A DNA stretch of 10,883 nucleotides from a bacterium (GTDB lineage Bacteria > Patescibacteriota > JAUYIX01), in the NCBI GenBank assembly GCA_030688115.1, contig JAUYIX010000061.1, positions 1-10,883 on the forward strand. Reading direction: 5' to 3'. The number at the start of each line of letters is the position of its first letter. Positions within the stretch are counted from its first letter, which is position 1. Shown piece after piece: positions 1-6,827 of this stretch. The notes under the pieces were generated by a model. The model saw only the letters and a program-made list of their open reading frames with translations. It had not been told where the DNA came from and ran no database searches. The position numbers were made by a program, and so were the translations under genes.

Positions 1-84
1 ACACCGCCAGCGCCACCGCCGCCGCAAGCGCCGCCCCCAACGCCAGCGCCCCCACCACCAAAACCTGCTCAACCTAACTCTTAA
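1..84 (+). CDS. C-terminal end of an upstream protein, proline/alanine-rich tail (partial)
   Basis: Frame 1 is open from the window edge to a TAA at 82-84. It encodes about 27 residues dominated by Pro, Ala and Gln and ending KPAQPNS. The stop lies 11 nt before the rnc start, which fits an upstream gene of the same operon ending in a disordered proline-rich tail. The C-rich repeats leave other frames open too, so the frame is chosen by the well-placed stop and the operon spacing. The family cannot be recognised from the tail alone. Confidence 0.55.
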   Translation, partial: TPPAPPPPQAPPPTPAPPPPKPAQPNS

Positions 85-95
85 CCGGAGCAGCA

Positions 96-797
96 ATGCC
101 GCAACCACAAAAAGATTTTGCAGACCTCGAGAAAATAGTCCAGGTCCAATTTAATGATCAGGAGCTCCTGCGTCAGGCCTTGGTGCACCGCTCCTACCTC
201 AACGAGAACCCCGACTTTGAGCTCCAACACAATGAGCGGCTCGAGTTTTTGGGGGACGCAGTCATGGAACTCGTCGTCACCGAGCACCTCTATCGCAGCT
301 ATCCCAATCAAGAGGGTGATTTAACCAACTGGCGCAGTGCCCTGGTCAACTCGCGCATGATCGCACAGGCTGCTCGGCGTCTGGGCTTTGAGGATTACTT
401 GCACTTATCAAAAGGGGAGGCCAAGGATGAGGGGCGCGCCCGCGACTATATCCTCGGCAACTCATTTGAGGCGGTCACCGGTGCTATTTATCTCGACCAA
501 GGCTTTGATGCCGCTAAAACTTTTATTGAGCGTGAGCTGCTGGTAGAACTCCCGCAAATCCTCAAAACAAAATCCTACGTTGATTCAAAGTCTCAGCTCC
601 AAGAAAAAGCACAGGAGCTCTGCCACGTCACGCCACAATACAAAGTGATCGAGTCTTTTGGGCCCGACCATGATAAGCGTTTTAAAGTTGGCGTCTACAT
701 CGAAAAAGAACTGGCCGGGGTCGGGGAGGGGACATCCAAGCAAAATGCACAGCTGGATGCCGCCGCGGATGCCCTCCGTAAGCGCAACTGGGAGTAA
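96..797 (+). CDS. rnc: Ribonuclease III
   Basis: RNase III cleaves double-stranded RNA, chiefly the long stems around pre-16S and pre-23S rRNA. The protein has 233 residues, normal for the bacterial enzyme. The N-terminal endonuclease domain carries the signature HNERLEFLGDAV at 45-56, giving metal ligands E47, E50 and D54, and the second catalytic block LGNSFEA at 120-126 with E125. The position matching E. coli D114 is Asn (N122). A C-terminal double-stranded RNA-binding domain spans about 162-232, with SKSQLQE, the GPDHDKRF loop and a final TSKQNAQLDAA helix. The ATG at 96 has GGAG at 87-90, five bases upstream. The next gene starts 2 nt after the stop, so the two are cotranscribed. Identity is secure. 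Confidence 0.96.
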   Translation: MPQPQKDFADLEKIVQVQFNDQELLRQALVHRSYLNENPDFELQHNERLEFLGDAVMELVVTEHLYRSYPNQEGDLTNWRSALVNSRMIAQAARRLGFEDYLHLSKGEAKDEGRARDYILGNSFEAVTGAIYLDQGFDAAKTFIERELLVELPQILKTKSYVDSKSQLQEKAQELCHVTPQYKVIESFGPDHDKRFKVGVYIEKELAGVGEGTSKQNAQLDAAADALRKRNWE

Positions 798-799
798 TC

Positions 800-1306
800 A
801 TGGACCTGACCAGCATCGACTGGACCTATTGGGTCGGTACCGGCGTTGCTCTGTTGCTCATCGTCGCCGGACTGCTCGGTACCCTCCTCCCTATTTTGCC
901 CGGCACTCCCATGATATTTTTGGGAGCCCTGACCTATGGGTGGGTCACCGACTTTAAGGAGATCAGCGCCCGGGTCCTGATCTCGCTGGCTGTTATCGCG
1001 GTAGTGGCCCAACTCCTGGACTCCCTGGCGGCCAGTATTGGTGCTAAAAAGTTTGGTAGTTCTCGTTGGGGTGTTGCCGGTGCGATCATCGGATCGTTTG
1101 TCGGCATTTTTGTCGGTGGACCGATAGGCCTGGCCATATTCCCCTTTTTGTTTGCCTTTTTGTTTGAACTCCTAGCAGCCGGAAAAACCGCCAAACAGTC
1201 TTTGCGGACGGCCTTTGGCAGCCTTTTAGGGGTTTTAGGTGGGATCGTGATGCAACTCATGTTTGGGTTGGTAATGATCTTAGCTATCCTCATCGCGGTC
1301 CTCTAG
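800..1306 (+). CDS. DUF456 family small integral membrane protein
   Basis: This 168-residue protein is almost wholly hydrophobic. Segments at about 12-46, 56-78, 90-128 and 138-168 look like membrane helices or hairpins rich in small residues. The motif LLPILPGTPMIF at 29-40, then GAKKFGSSRWG at 81-91 and a Gly-rich GAIIGSFVGIFVGGPIG stretch, are typical of the DUF456 family as I recall it. The family has no established biochemical function, so none is assigned. GGGAG at 790-794 sits five bases before the ATG, a good Shine-Dalgarno inside the end of rnc. The gene lies between rnc and smc, 2 nt from the former and 25 nt from the latter. Location in the cytoplasmic membrane is inferred from hydrophobicity. 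Confidence 0.85.
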   Translation: MDLTSIDWTYWVGTGVALLLIVAGLLGTLLPILPGTPMIFLGALTYGWVTDFKEISARVLISLAVIAVVAQLLDSLAASIGAKKFGSSRWGVAGAIIGSFVGIFVGGPIGLAIFPFLFAFLFELLAAGKTAKQSLRTAFGSLLGVLGGIVMQLMFGLVMILAILIAVL

Positions 1307-1313
1307 GTCATTG

Positions 1314-1322
1314 TGGTAGCAT
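1314..1322 (+). promoter_or_regulatory. Candidate extended -10 promoter for smc
   Basis: TGGTAGCAT contains a TGn extension and a -10 matching TATAAT at four of six positions. No -35 is visible. The -10 ends 9 nt before the smc ATG, so a transcript from here would have almost no leader. The only Shine-Dalgarno-like string, AAGG at 1327-1330, is one base from the ATG and too close to act normally. Prediction from pattern only. Confidence 0.35.
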
Positions 1323-1331
1323 CATCAAGGT

Positions 1332-3995
1332 ATGCATCTAAAGTCGCTGTACGTTAACGGCTTTAAGAGCTTTGCGCTGCCGACAACCCTTGAATTTACT
1401 CGAGGTGTGACCGCCATCGTGGGGCCTAATGGATCCGGCAAAAGTAATGTTGCCGACGCCGCGCGTTGGGTTTTAGGCGAGATGAGCCTTAAGACACTGC
1501 GCGGTAAAAAAAGCGAAGACGTCATCTTTGCGGGCTCACACTTGCGCGCGGGTCATAGTTTGGCGGAGGTCACTCTTATCTTTGATAATGCAGACGGCAC
1601 ACTGCCCGTGGATGGGTCTGAGGTTGCGGTTACACGCCGACTCTTTAGATCAGGCGATAGCGAGTACGAGATCAATGGTGCCCAAGTGAGACTACGTGAC
1701 CTCCATGAGCTACTGGTTAAAGCCGGACTGGGAGAGCGTAGTTACGCCGTAATCGGACAAGGACAAGTTGACGCGATTTTACGGGCAAGTGCGGCCGAGC
1801 GCAAAGAGTTTTTTGAGGAGGCGGCCGGAGTCAAAGAGTTCCAAACCAAAAAAGAGCAGACCCTACGTAAACTTGAGGTCACGCGACGCAATCTTGTGCG
1901 CGTAGAGGATTTGGTAAAAGAAATACGACCCCGTCTAGCCAGCCTCAAGCGACAAGCCGACCGGGCCAGCATCCGAGAGCAATTGCAGCAAGAGCTACGC
2001 ACAAAAAGCCTGGTTTGGTTTGGGGCCGAGCTGGCCGCGCTGGACGCTGCCGCAAAAGAAGAGACCGCCGAGCTTAGCAAAGTTAGTGCGCAACGCGCCA
2101 CGCTGGAGCAACAGATCGCAAAACTGGAGCAGTCGCACAGCGCCGCCGAGGACCAAGTACTGGTAGAGCAACGCACTTTGGTCCAAGAGCGACTGGCCCA
2201 AGCGCGCCAAACGCTCAATGAGTTGGAGTCCGAGCGCGCGGAGACTCGTCGCAAACAAGCCAGCCTACAAGAGCGCGATTTACCGGCTGACGTGTCGATG
2301 CTTCCCGGACAAATCGCAGAGCAAGAGGCAAAACTTAACCAGTTAGTGCGACGGGCCGCCAGCCTCGTCCCCGAGATAGAAAAACTGACCGAACACGTAA
2401 CCCGCGCTGAGAGGGAGAGCGCCCAGACATCAGAAAAGATCAAACAGCTCAGAGAAAAACTGGTCAAAAGCCGGCCGACAAAAAGTATCGACCATCGCGA
2501 ACTCGCCGCTATCGTTAAAGAGTTAACCACGTCGTACAACCAGCTCGTGACCTCTCTAAAAAACATCCAGTCGCTCGATGAGATTCAGGATCTGATAGAA
2601 CTGTCCGGCAAGCCGCGCGCGCACCTCGAGCTGCTGACCACGCGCCTAAAGAGTGACCGGCCCATCGACCCCAGCCAGCTCAACCGGGAGTTAGACCGCG
2701 TATTAGAGGCCCGTGACGAGTTATTGGCCGGGCTAGCCGGAACACGAGAACAATTAGCGCGCCGAGAGACAGAGCATCGCCTGCTCCAAAAACAGATCGG
2801 ACAGTTCCACCAAACTATTAAGGACTACAAACGACAAGTGGCGGGATCCCAAAAAGGTGGCGCCCAAGGAGCACGACAGGCGGCGCTCGAGGGATTGAGC
2901 GACGATCTTAAAGATATTGAGCAGCGCAGTGCAACGCATGACGAACAAGTTAGAGCGCTTGAGCATGAGCTTAGCGACCTGGACGTTATGTCAACCGAGA
3001 TCCGTAAAAAAAATAGAGAGAGTCTCGAGCGGGTTACAACTTTGCGCTCCGATCTCTCTGCTACCGTGGATCACCAATCGCAGCTAAATGTCGCTAAGGG
3101 TAAATATGATGTTCATCGTGAGGATTTGCTGACCGAGGCACAAGACCTGCTTGGCGCTGACGCAGCCGCAACAATCTCCCGCGGTGGTGGACAGGAGTTA
3201 CCCCCGGCCGATCGTCAAGCTCTCAAAAACACACTGGATACGCTACGCAAAAAAGTTGCCATGTCCGGCGGTATCGATGAGACCGTCCTCGAGGAGTTTA
3301 AAGAGACGCAAGGGCGCTTTGACTTTTTGACCACACAGTCACAAGACCTTAGCGGTGCCTCCGATAAACTGCGCGAGGTTGTTGGTCAACTCGATACACA
3401 GATTCATCAACGCTTTGCCAAATCGCTTGAGCAGATCAATCGTGAGTTTGATAAGGCCTTCAAAGTTTTGTTCGATGGCGGAACCGCCAAACTCCTGCCC
3501 CTCAGAGCGACAAGAAAAAAACCGGTTCTACCGGACTCGCAAAATCCTGGTGAGACAGAGCCATTATCAGAGGACGACGAGATAACCCAAGAGCTGGAAA
3601 AACTGCGCGCCTCGGACGGTATCGTGGGAGTCGACATCCGCGCCAACCCTCCCGGAAAAAAACTACAGGGCATCGGCATGCTCTCCGGCGGAGAAAAAGC
3701 GCTCACCTCGATCGCTCTCCTATCGGCCATCTTAGCGACCAAACCCTCGCCGTTTGTTATTTTGGATGAGGTCGATGCCGCGCTTGACGAGGCCAATAGC
3801 CGACGCTTTGCCAAAATTATTAAAAGCCTCTCGAGCAAGACGCAATTTATTACGATTACGCACAACCGCGAAACCATGCGCCAAGCCGGCATATTGTACG
3901 GAGTGACCATGCAAAAAGACGGGGTCTCCAAGCTGCTCTCGGTCAAATTGGATGCCGTGGACGCGGATGGCAGTCTCCAGAAGGTAGCTGCTTGA
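1332..3995 (+). CDS. smc: Chromosome segregation ATPase SMC, short form without a recognisable hinge
   Basis: SMC ATPases dimerise and load onto DNA to organise and separate chromosomes. The N-terminal head has Walker A GPNGSGKS (31-38) and the Q-loop segment VIGQGQV (140-146). The C-terminal head has the ABC signature LSGGEK (784-789), Walker B VILDE (809-813) and D-loop ALDE (817-820), then a THNR switch region. About 165-385 and 495-690 are charged, heptad-like coiled coil. The protein has 887 residues, against roughly 1,150-1,200 for canonical bacterial SMC. The stretch at 385-490, where the globular hinge belongs, reads as charged helix without the conserved glycines of a hinge. There is no CxxC zinc hook, which argues against Rad50. 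The start places MHLKSLYVNGFKSF at the N-terminus as the family requires. No scpA or scpB is visible here. Confidence 0.93.
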   Translation: MHLKSLYVNGFKSFALPTTLEFTRGVTAIVGPNGSGKSNVADAARWVLGEMSLKTLRGKKSEDVIFAGSHLRAGHSLAEVTLIFDNADGTLPVDGSEVAVTRRLFRSGDSEYEINGAQVRLRDLHELLVKAGLGERSYAVIGQGQVDAILRASAAERKEFFEEAAGVKEFQTKKEQTLRKLEVTRRNLVRVEDLVKEIRPRLASLKRQADRASIREQLQQELRTKSLVWFGAELAALDAAAKEETAELSKVSAQRATLEQQIAKLEQSHSAAEDQVLVEQRTLVQERLAQARQTLNELESERAETRRKQASLQERDLPADVSMLPGQIAEQEAKLNQLVRRAASLVPEIEKLTEHVTRAERESAQTSEKIKQLREKLVKSRPTKSIDHRELAAIVKELTTSYNQLVTSLKNIQSLDEIQDLIELSGKPRAHLELLTTRLKSDRPIDPSQLNRELDRVLEARDELLAGLAGTREQLARRETEHRLLQKQIGQFHQTIKDYKRQVAGSQKGGAQGARQAALEGLSDDLKDIEQRSATHDEQVRALEHELSDLDVMSTEIRKKNRESLERVTTLRSDLSATVDHQSQLNVAKGKYDVHREDLLTEAQDLLGADAAATISRGGGQELPPADRQALKNTLDTLRKKVAMSGGIDETVLEEFKETQGRFDFLTTQSQDLSGASDKLREVVGQLDTQIHQRFAKSLEQINREFDKAFKVLFDGGTAKLLPLRATRKKPVLPDSQNPGETEPLSEDDEITQELEKLRASDGIVGVDIRANPPGKKLQGIGMLSGGEKALTSIALLSAILATKPSPFVILDEVDAALDEANSRRFAKIIKSLSSKTQFITITHNRETMRQAGILYGVTMQKDGVSKLLSVKLDAVDADGSLQKVAA

Positions 3996-4020
3996 CACAT
4001 GCTCTCTGACGTCGTAGGCT
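3992..4020 (+). promoter_or_regulatory. Candidate sigma70-type promoter for rpsP
   Basis: A perfect -35 TTGACA (3992-3997) overlaps the smc stop codon. A 17-base spacer leads to TAGGCT (4015-4020), which keeps the first two and last bases of TATAAT. Seven bases separate the -10 from the rpsP ATG, so initiation would fall at or next to the start codon and give a leaderless mRNA. The same TTGACA-N17-TAnnnT layout appears upstream of the KH gene and the 16S gene. Confidence 0.5.
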
Positions 4021-4027
4021 CACGTCC

Positions 4028-4462
4028 ATGCTTTCGATAAGACTTGCACGCGTAGGACGCGTCAATTTGCCCTCCTACCGCATCGTAGTCCAAGAAAAAA
4101 CCAGCGCGCCGGTTTCTCGCGCGCTCGAGATTATTGGATCCTTTGACCCAAAATCCGAGCCTGCCAAAGTTGACGTCAGCAAAGAGCGCCTCGATCACTG
4201 GCTCAAGGCGGGTGCTCAGCCAACGCTCTCTCTGGCAGAACTCCTGATTAAACAGGATTTGCTAAAAGTCGAGCAAGCGCCGGAGGTTTTACATGAGCGC
4301 AAACGTCGTGAAGCGGCAAAAAAACGACAAAGCGATAAGCGCGCCTGGAAGGACCAGGTCGCTAAAGACATCAAAGCTCGCAACGAGGCTAAACAAAAAG
4401 CTCAAGCCAAGCCCGAACCTCCCAAACAAGAGAATAAAGAGCCCGAGCCGGAAAAGAAATAG
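4028..4462 (+). CDS. rpsP: 30S ribosomal protein S16 with charged C-terminal extension
   Basis: S16 binds 16S rRNA early in assembly of the small subunit body. The first 85 or so residues match the family: MLSIRLARVGRVNLPSYRIV at the start, then IIGSFDP (35-41), and a LDHWLKAGAQPTLSLAELL helix. Bacterial S16 usually has 80-100 residues; this one has 144. From about residue 88 the tail is dominated by Lys, Glu, Arg, Ala and Gln, ends in repeated Pro-Glu-Lys, and is presumably disordered. The next gene downstream but one is trmD, and rpsP-trmD linkage is widespread in bacteria. The start is fixed by the conserved N-terminus. No good Shine-Dalgarno precedes it, and the candidate promoter ends only 7 nt upstream. 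Confidence 0.95.
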   Translation: MLSIRLARVGRVNLPSYRIVVQEKTSAPVSRALEIIGSFDPKSEPAKVDVSKERLDHWLKAGAQPTLSLAELLIKQDLLKVEQAPEVLHERKRREAAKKRQSDKRAWKDQVAKDIKARNEAKQKAQAKPEPPKQENKEPEPEKK

Positions 4463-4484
4463 CGGGCTCAGCCCGGTCAAATCA

Positions 4485-4513
4485 TTGACACCGAGGGTTT
4501 TATGTGCTAACGT
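4485..4513 (+). promoter_or_regulatory. Candidate sigma70-type promoter upstream of the KH-domain gene
   Basis: TTGACA (4485-4490), a 17-base spacer, then TAACGT (4508-4513) preceded by TGC, an extended -10 element. It lies in the 114-nt gap between rpsP and the KH gene and would give a leader of about 57 nt. A short hairpin with CGGGC/GCCCG arms (4463-4475) precedes it but has no T-run. No clear Shine-Dalgarno is present before the ATG at 4577. Confidence 0.45.
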
Positions 4514-4576
4514 TGGTGTGCTTTAAGTGCGCTGCAAAGCGTTCAATCAAAGCACTAATCTACTAATCGTACAGAC

Positions 4577-5047
4577 ATGGCAGAAAGATTTGCCGATCAG
4601 GAATTCGTCGAGTACGTGGTTAAGTCAATCGTTGACCACGCAGACGACGTAAAGGCCGAGCGCACCATCGATGAGATGGGTGTTCTTATAACTCTGAGTG
4701 TAAACCCAGAGGATATGGGACAAATAATCGGGCGCCAAGGCCAAACAGCTAAGTCGATCCGCACGCTACTCCGCGTGATTGGTGCAAAAAACGACGCGCG
4801 CGTTAACCTCAAGGTTCTCGAGCCTGAGGGCGGTAAGCGCTCTCGCGAAATGCGTGGTCCTCGTCGCGATGATCGCGATATGGGCATGGGCGCCTCCTCA
4901 ATGGGGGGCGACTCCCAAATGGGCGCCCCGATGGGTGATGCAATGCAAGGCCCGATGGACCAAGACATGGGTTCTCAGGACCAAAGCGACAAGGGTATGC
5001 CGGAGGCAAAACCCGAGTCCAACCCGATGGACGATCTTAAGATCTAG
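4577..5047 (+). CDS. khpA: KH-domain RNA-binding protein (KhpA-like) with Met/Gly-rich tail
   Basis: Residues 1-83 form a single KH domain of the KhpA type, a small RNA chaperone usually encoded between rpsP and trmD, as here. The N-terminal helix FADQEFVEYVVKSIVDHADD, the strand VLITLSVNPEDMG and the nucleic-acid-binding GxxG loop GRQG (52-55) followed by QTAKSIRTLL are all present. KhpA is normally about 75-85 residues; this protein has 156. The extra 70 start with an Arg-rich patch (KRSREMRGPRRDDR) and continue as a low-complexity tail rich in Met, Gly, Asp and Gln, with 11 methionines in the last 66 residues. The tail function is unknown. A strong terminator follows the stop. Confidence 0.88.
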   Translation: MAERFADQEFVEYVVKSIVDHADDVKAERTIDEMGVLITLSVNPEDMGQIIGRQGQTAKSIRTLLRVIGAKNDARVNLKVLEPEGGKRSREMRGPRRDDRDMGMGASSMGGDSQMGAPMGDAMQGPMDQDMGSQDQSDKGMPEAKPESNPMDDLKI

Positions 5048-5059
5048 TCCTATTACTCT

Positions 5060-5093
5060 GAAAAGACCGCCACAAAGGCGGTCTTTTCTTTTT
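5060..5093 (+). terminator. Intrinsic (Rho-independent) terminator
   Basis: A perfect 12-bp inverted repeat, 5060-5071 (GAAAAGACCGCC) and 5077-5088, encloses the 5-nt loop ACAAA and runs into five T residues at 5089-5093. It starts 12 nt after the khpA stop codon. No promoter-like sequence fits between it and trmD, so trmD probably depends on read-through or on a promoter within khpA. Confidence 0.9.
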
Positions 5094-5110
5094 GGATCAG
5101 CCGAGGCAGG

Positions 5111-5803
5111 ATGAACCACATGGATAAAACGCCCAAAAAGTACTCGGTTATTACGATTTTTCCTGAAGTCATTGAGCATTATGCCGGCGCTTCTATTTTG
5201 GGGCGCGGTCAAAAAGCGGGTGCGATCAAGATCGAGGCGCTAAATCTACGCGACTACACCGAGCTCCGCCACAACCAAGTCGACGATACGCCCTACGGAG
5301 GAGGGGCCGGCATGGTGCTGATGGCGCCACCGATTTATAAGGCGGTGGAGACACTGGTAGGTCCGCGCGATAGGCGTCCTACAAACACACAAGTGATCCT
5401 GATGGATCCGCGGGGCGAGCCGCTGACCCAAAAGATTGCTCGTGAGCTATCCCAACTCGATCACCTTGTAATTATCTGCGGTCGCTATGAGGGCATCGAC
5501 GAGCGTGTGCGAGAGCATCTGGTTGACCGCACGATCTCGGTTGGACCATACGTATTGAGCGGCGGAGAGCTGCCGGCGCTCACCGTCATCGAGGCAACCG
5601 CCCGACTGGTGCCGGGTGTGCTCGGCAAGGAGGAGAGCTTAGTCCAAGAGAGTCACGGCACGGACGAGACGCTTGAGTATCCGCACTACACCAAGCCCGC
5701 AGACTTTAGAGGGTATAAAGTACCCGATGTATTGCAATCGGGCGACCACGCTAAAATTGCCGCCTGGCGCAAACAGCACTCACAAAAAAAGTCCGCACGC
5801 TAG
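5111..5803 (+). CDS. trmD: tRNA (guanine-37-N1)-methyltransferase TrmD
   Basis: TrmD uses SAM to methylate G37 next to the anticodon, which prevents +1 frameshifting. It is a SPOUT trefoil-knot dimer. Visible motifs are YGGGAGM (62-68), GRYEGIDERV (124-133) and the knot sequence SVGPYVLSGGELPA (143-156), then RLVPGVLG and YPHYTKP (190-196). The 230-residue length is normal for a form with a short C-terminal domain. In place of the usual DSF catalytic motif before PHYT there is QESHGTDE (179-186), so the general-base Asp appears replaced by E180 or shifted. Starts at 5111 and 5120 are both possible: GAGG at 5103-5106 serves the first and AGGA at 5108-5111 suits the second. The stop overlaps the convergent flavoprotein gene. 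Confidence 0.95.
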   Translation: MNHMDKTPKKYSVITIFPEVIEHYAGASILGRGQKAGAIKIEALNLRDYTELRHNQVDDTPYGGGAGMVLMAPPIYKAVETLVGPRDRRPTNTQVILMDPRGEPLTQKIARELSQLDHLVIICGRYEGIDERVREHLVDRTISVGPYVLSGGELPALTVIEATARLVPGVLGKEESLVQESHGTDETLEYPHYTKPADFRGYKVPDVLQSGDHAKIAAWRKQHSQKKSAR

Positions 5804-6759
5804 TCCTCGCGGTGGTCGACATACGATCCGCCGCGGACTTGCTCGATAACATCGATAGCGGCACGTACACCGTCACCGACCGACTTACCGATTTGACGAG
5901 GCGGACCGATTACGTCACCGGCCGCCCAGACACCGGCCACACTGGTTCTGCCAAATTTATCAACCTCGAGTGAGTTATCACGCATCAAGAGTCCCATCGA
6001 CTTGGCAAAGTCTACGGCCGAGGCGGTGCCGGTCGCCAAAAAAAGTCCTTGGATACGCTCGTGCGTGCCATCCATGAACTCAACTTGCTCGACCCACTTT
6101 GCCCCGGTTACAGCGGCAACTTTTTTGTTGACGAGCGCAACACCGGCTTTTTTTAGCTTGCGTTTGAGACCGGCCTCAATCAAGGTACTTGCACCGTTGG
6201 TGTTGATCTGCACCCGGGACGTGTGCGCCAGCAATTCCAGCGCCTCGCTGGCGGCCAGATTACCCGCCCCCACGATCATGACCTTTTTATTTTTGAAAAA
6301 CGGCCCGTCGCAGGCCACACATACCGCCACGCCCTTACCGATATATTTAAACTCGTTTGTGATCCCGGCCGATTTGATCTGCATGCCCACGGCAATTATC
6401 AGGGCGTTGGTTAGGTAGCGTGACTTTTCTGTCACAACCATAAAGTGCGCCTTGCCCACCCCATGTTTCTTTTTGTCGGCTGCCGACATGAGTGAACAGT
6501 CCCGGCATTTTACAACCTCCTCCACCACGATGCGGGTGCCGTACTTACGTGTCTGCTGTTCTCCCAAACGCAAAAGTTTTGGACCGGTGGTACCCGCCGG
6601 AGCCGCAAACCAATTACCGATCATGGGCACCTTGAGTAAGTTGCTACCCTCTTTGTCTTTAAAGACGAGAGTCGAGAGACCAGCACGCGACAAGTACGTC
6701 GCGGCGGTCAACCCCGCCGGCCCCGCACCGATAACAATAGCGTCCCATGTTTTTGCCAT
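5800..6759 (-). CDS. Thioredoxin-reductase-like FAD-dependent pyridine nucleotide-disulfide oxidoreductase
   Basis: Thioredoxin reductases pass electrons from NAD(P)H through FAD to a redox-active disulfide and then to thioredoxin. This 319-residue protein has their layout: an FAD dinucleotide fold with GAGPAG (11-16), the redox pair C147-V-A-C150 followed by DG, a second nucleotide fold with GAGNLAASEAL (164-174), and the C-terminal FAD motif GVWAAGDV. The HRRxxxR motif that grips the NADPH 2'-phosphate is missing; VQINTNGAS stands there instead. An extra CxxC (C85-C88) lies in the first domain. I chose the ATG at 6759, just before the conserved fold; an in-frame TTG at 6822 would add 21 unrelated residues. 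The gene lies about 70 nt downstream of the methyltransferase and converges on trmD. Thioredoxin as substrate is inferred. Confidence 0.85.
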   Translation of the reverse strand: MAKTWDAIVIGAGPAGLTAATYLSRAGLSTLVFKDKEGSNLLKVPMIGNWFAAPAGTTGPKLLRLGEQQTRKYGTRIVVEEVVKCRDCSLMSAADKKKHGVGKAHFMVVTEKSRYLTNALIIAVGMQIKSAGITNEFKYIGKGVAVCVACDGPFFKNKKVMIVGAGNLAASEALELLAHTSRVQINTNGASTLIEAGLKRKLKKAGVALVNKKVAAVTGAKWVEQVEFMDGTHERIQGLFLATGTASAVDFAKSMGLLMRDNSLEVDKFGRTSVAGVWAAGDVIGPPRQIGKSVGDGVRAAIDVIEQVRGGSYVDHRED

Positions 6760-6766
6760 GGGCTGT

Positions 6767-6775
6767 ATCGTACCA
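6767..6775 (-). promoter_or_regulatory. Candidate extended -10 promoter for the flavoprotein gene
   Basis: On the minus strand TGGTACGAT has a TGn extension and a -10 with four of six consensus bases. Seven bases separate it from the ATG at 6759, so transcription would begin at the start codon. There is no convincing -35 and no Shine-Dalgarno before this ATG. The gene could also be transcribed from the methyltransferase promoter. Confidence 0.35.
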
Positions 6776-6827
6776 TGCGAGCATCGTGCGGAACTCTCTG
6801 CACTCTGGAAAAACCAGACCAAAAAGA

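Noticed and set aside
1..60. CCN-rich start of the window as a DNA tandem repeat
   Set aside because: The units are irregular and are explained by a proline/alanine-rich reading frame.
1327..1330. AAGG as a Shine-Dalgarno for smc
   Set aside because: Only one base separates it from the ATG, too close for ribosome positioning.
3407..4198. A long minus-strand open frame across smc and rpsP
   Set aside because: It is antisense to two well-identified genes and reads as Ser/Arg-rich shadow sequence.
4463..4475. Hairpin after rpsP as a terminator
   Set aside because: Only five pairs and no following T-run; a promoter-like sequence follows instead.
6760..6822. N-terminal extension of the flavoprotein from a TTG at 6822
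   Set aside because: The added residues have no family match, and the ATG at 6759 sits at the normal place before the FAD fold with its own -10 element.
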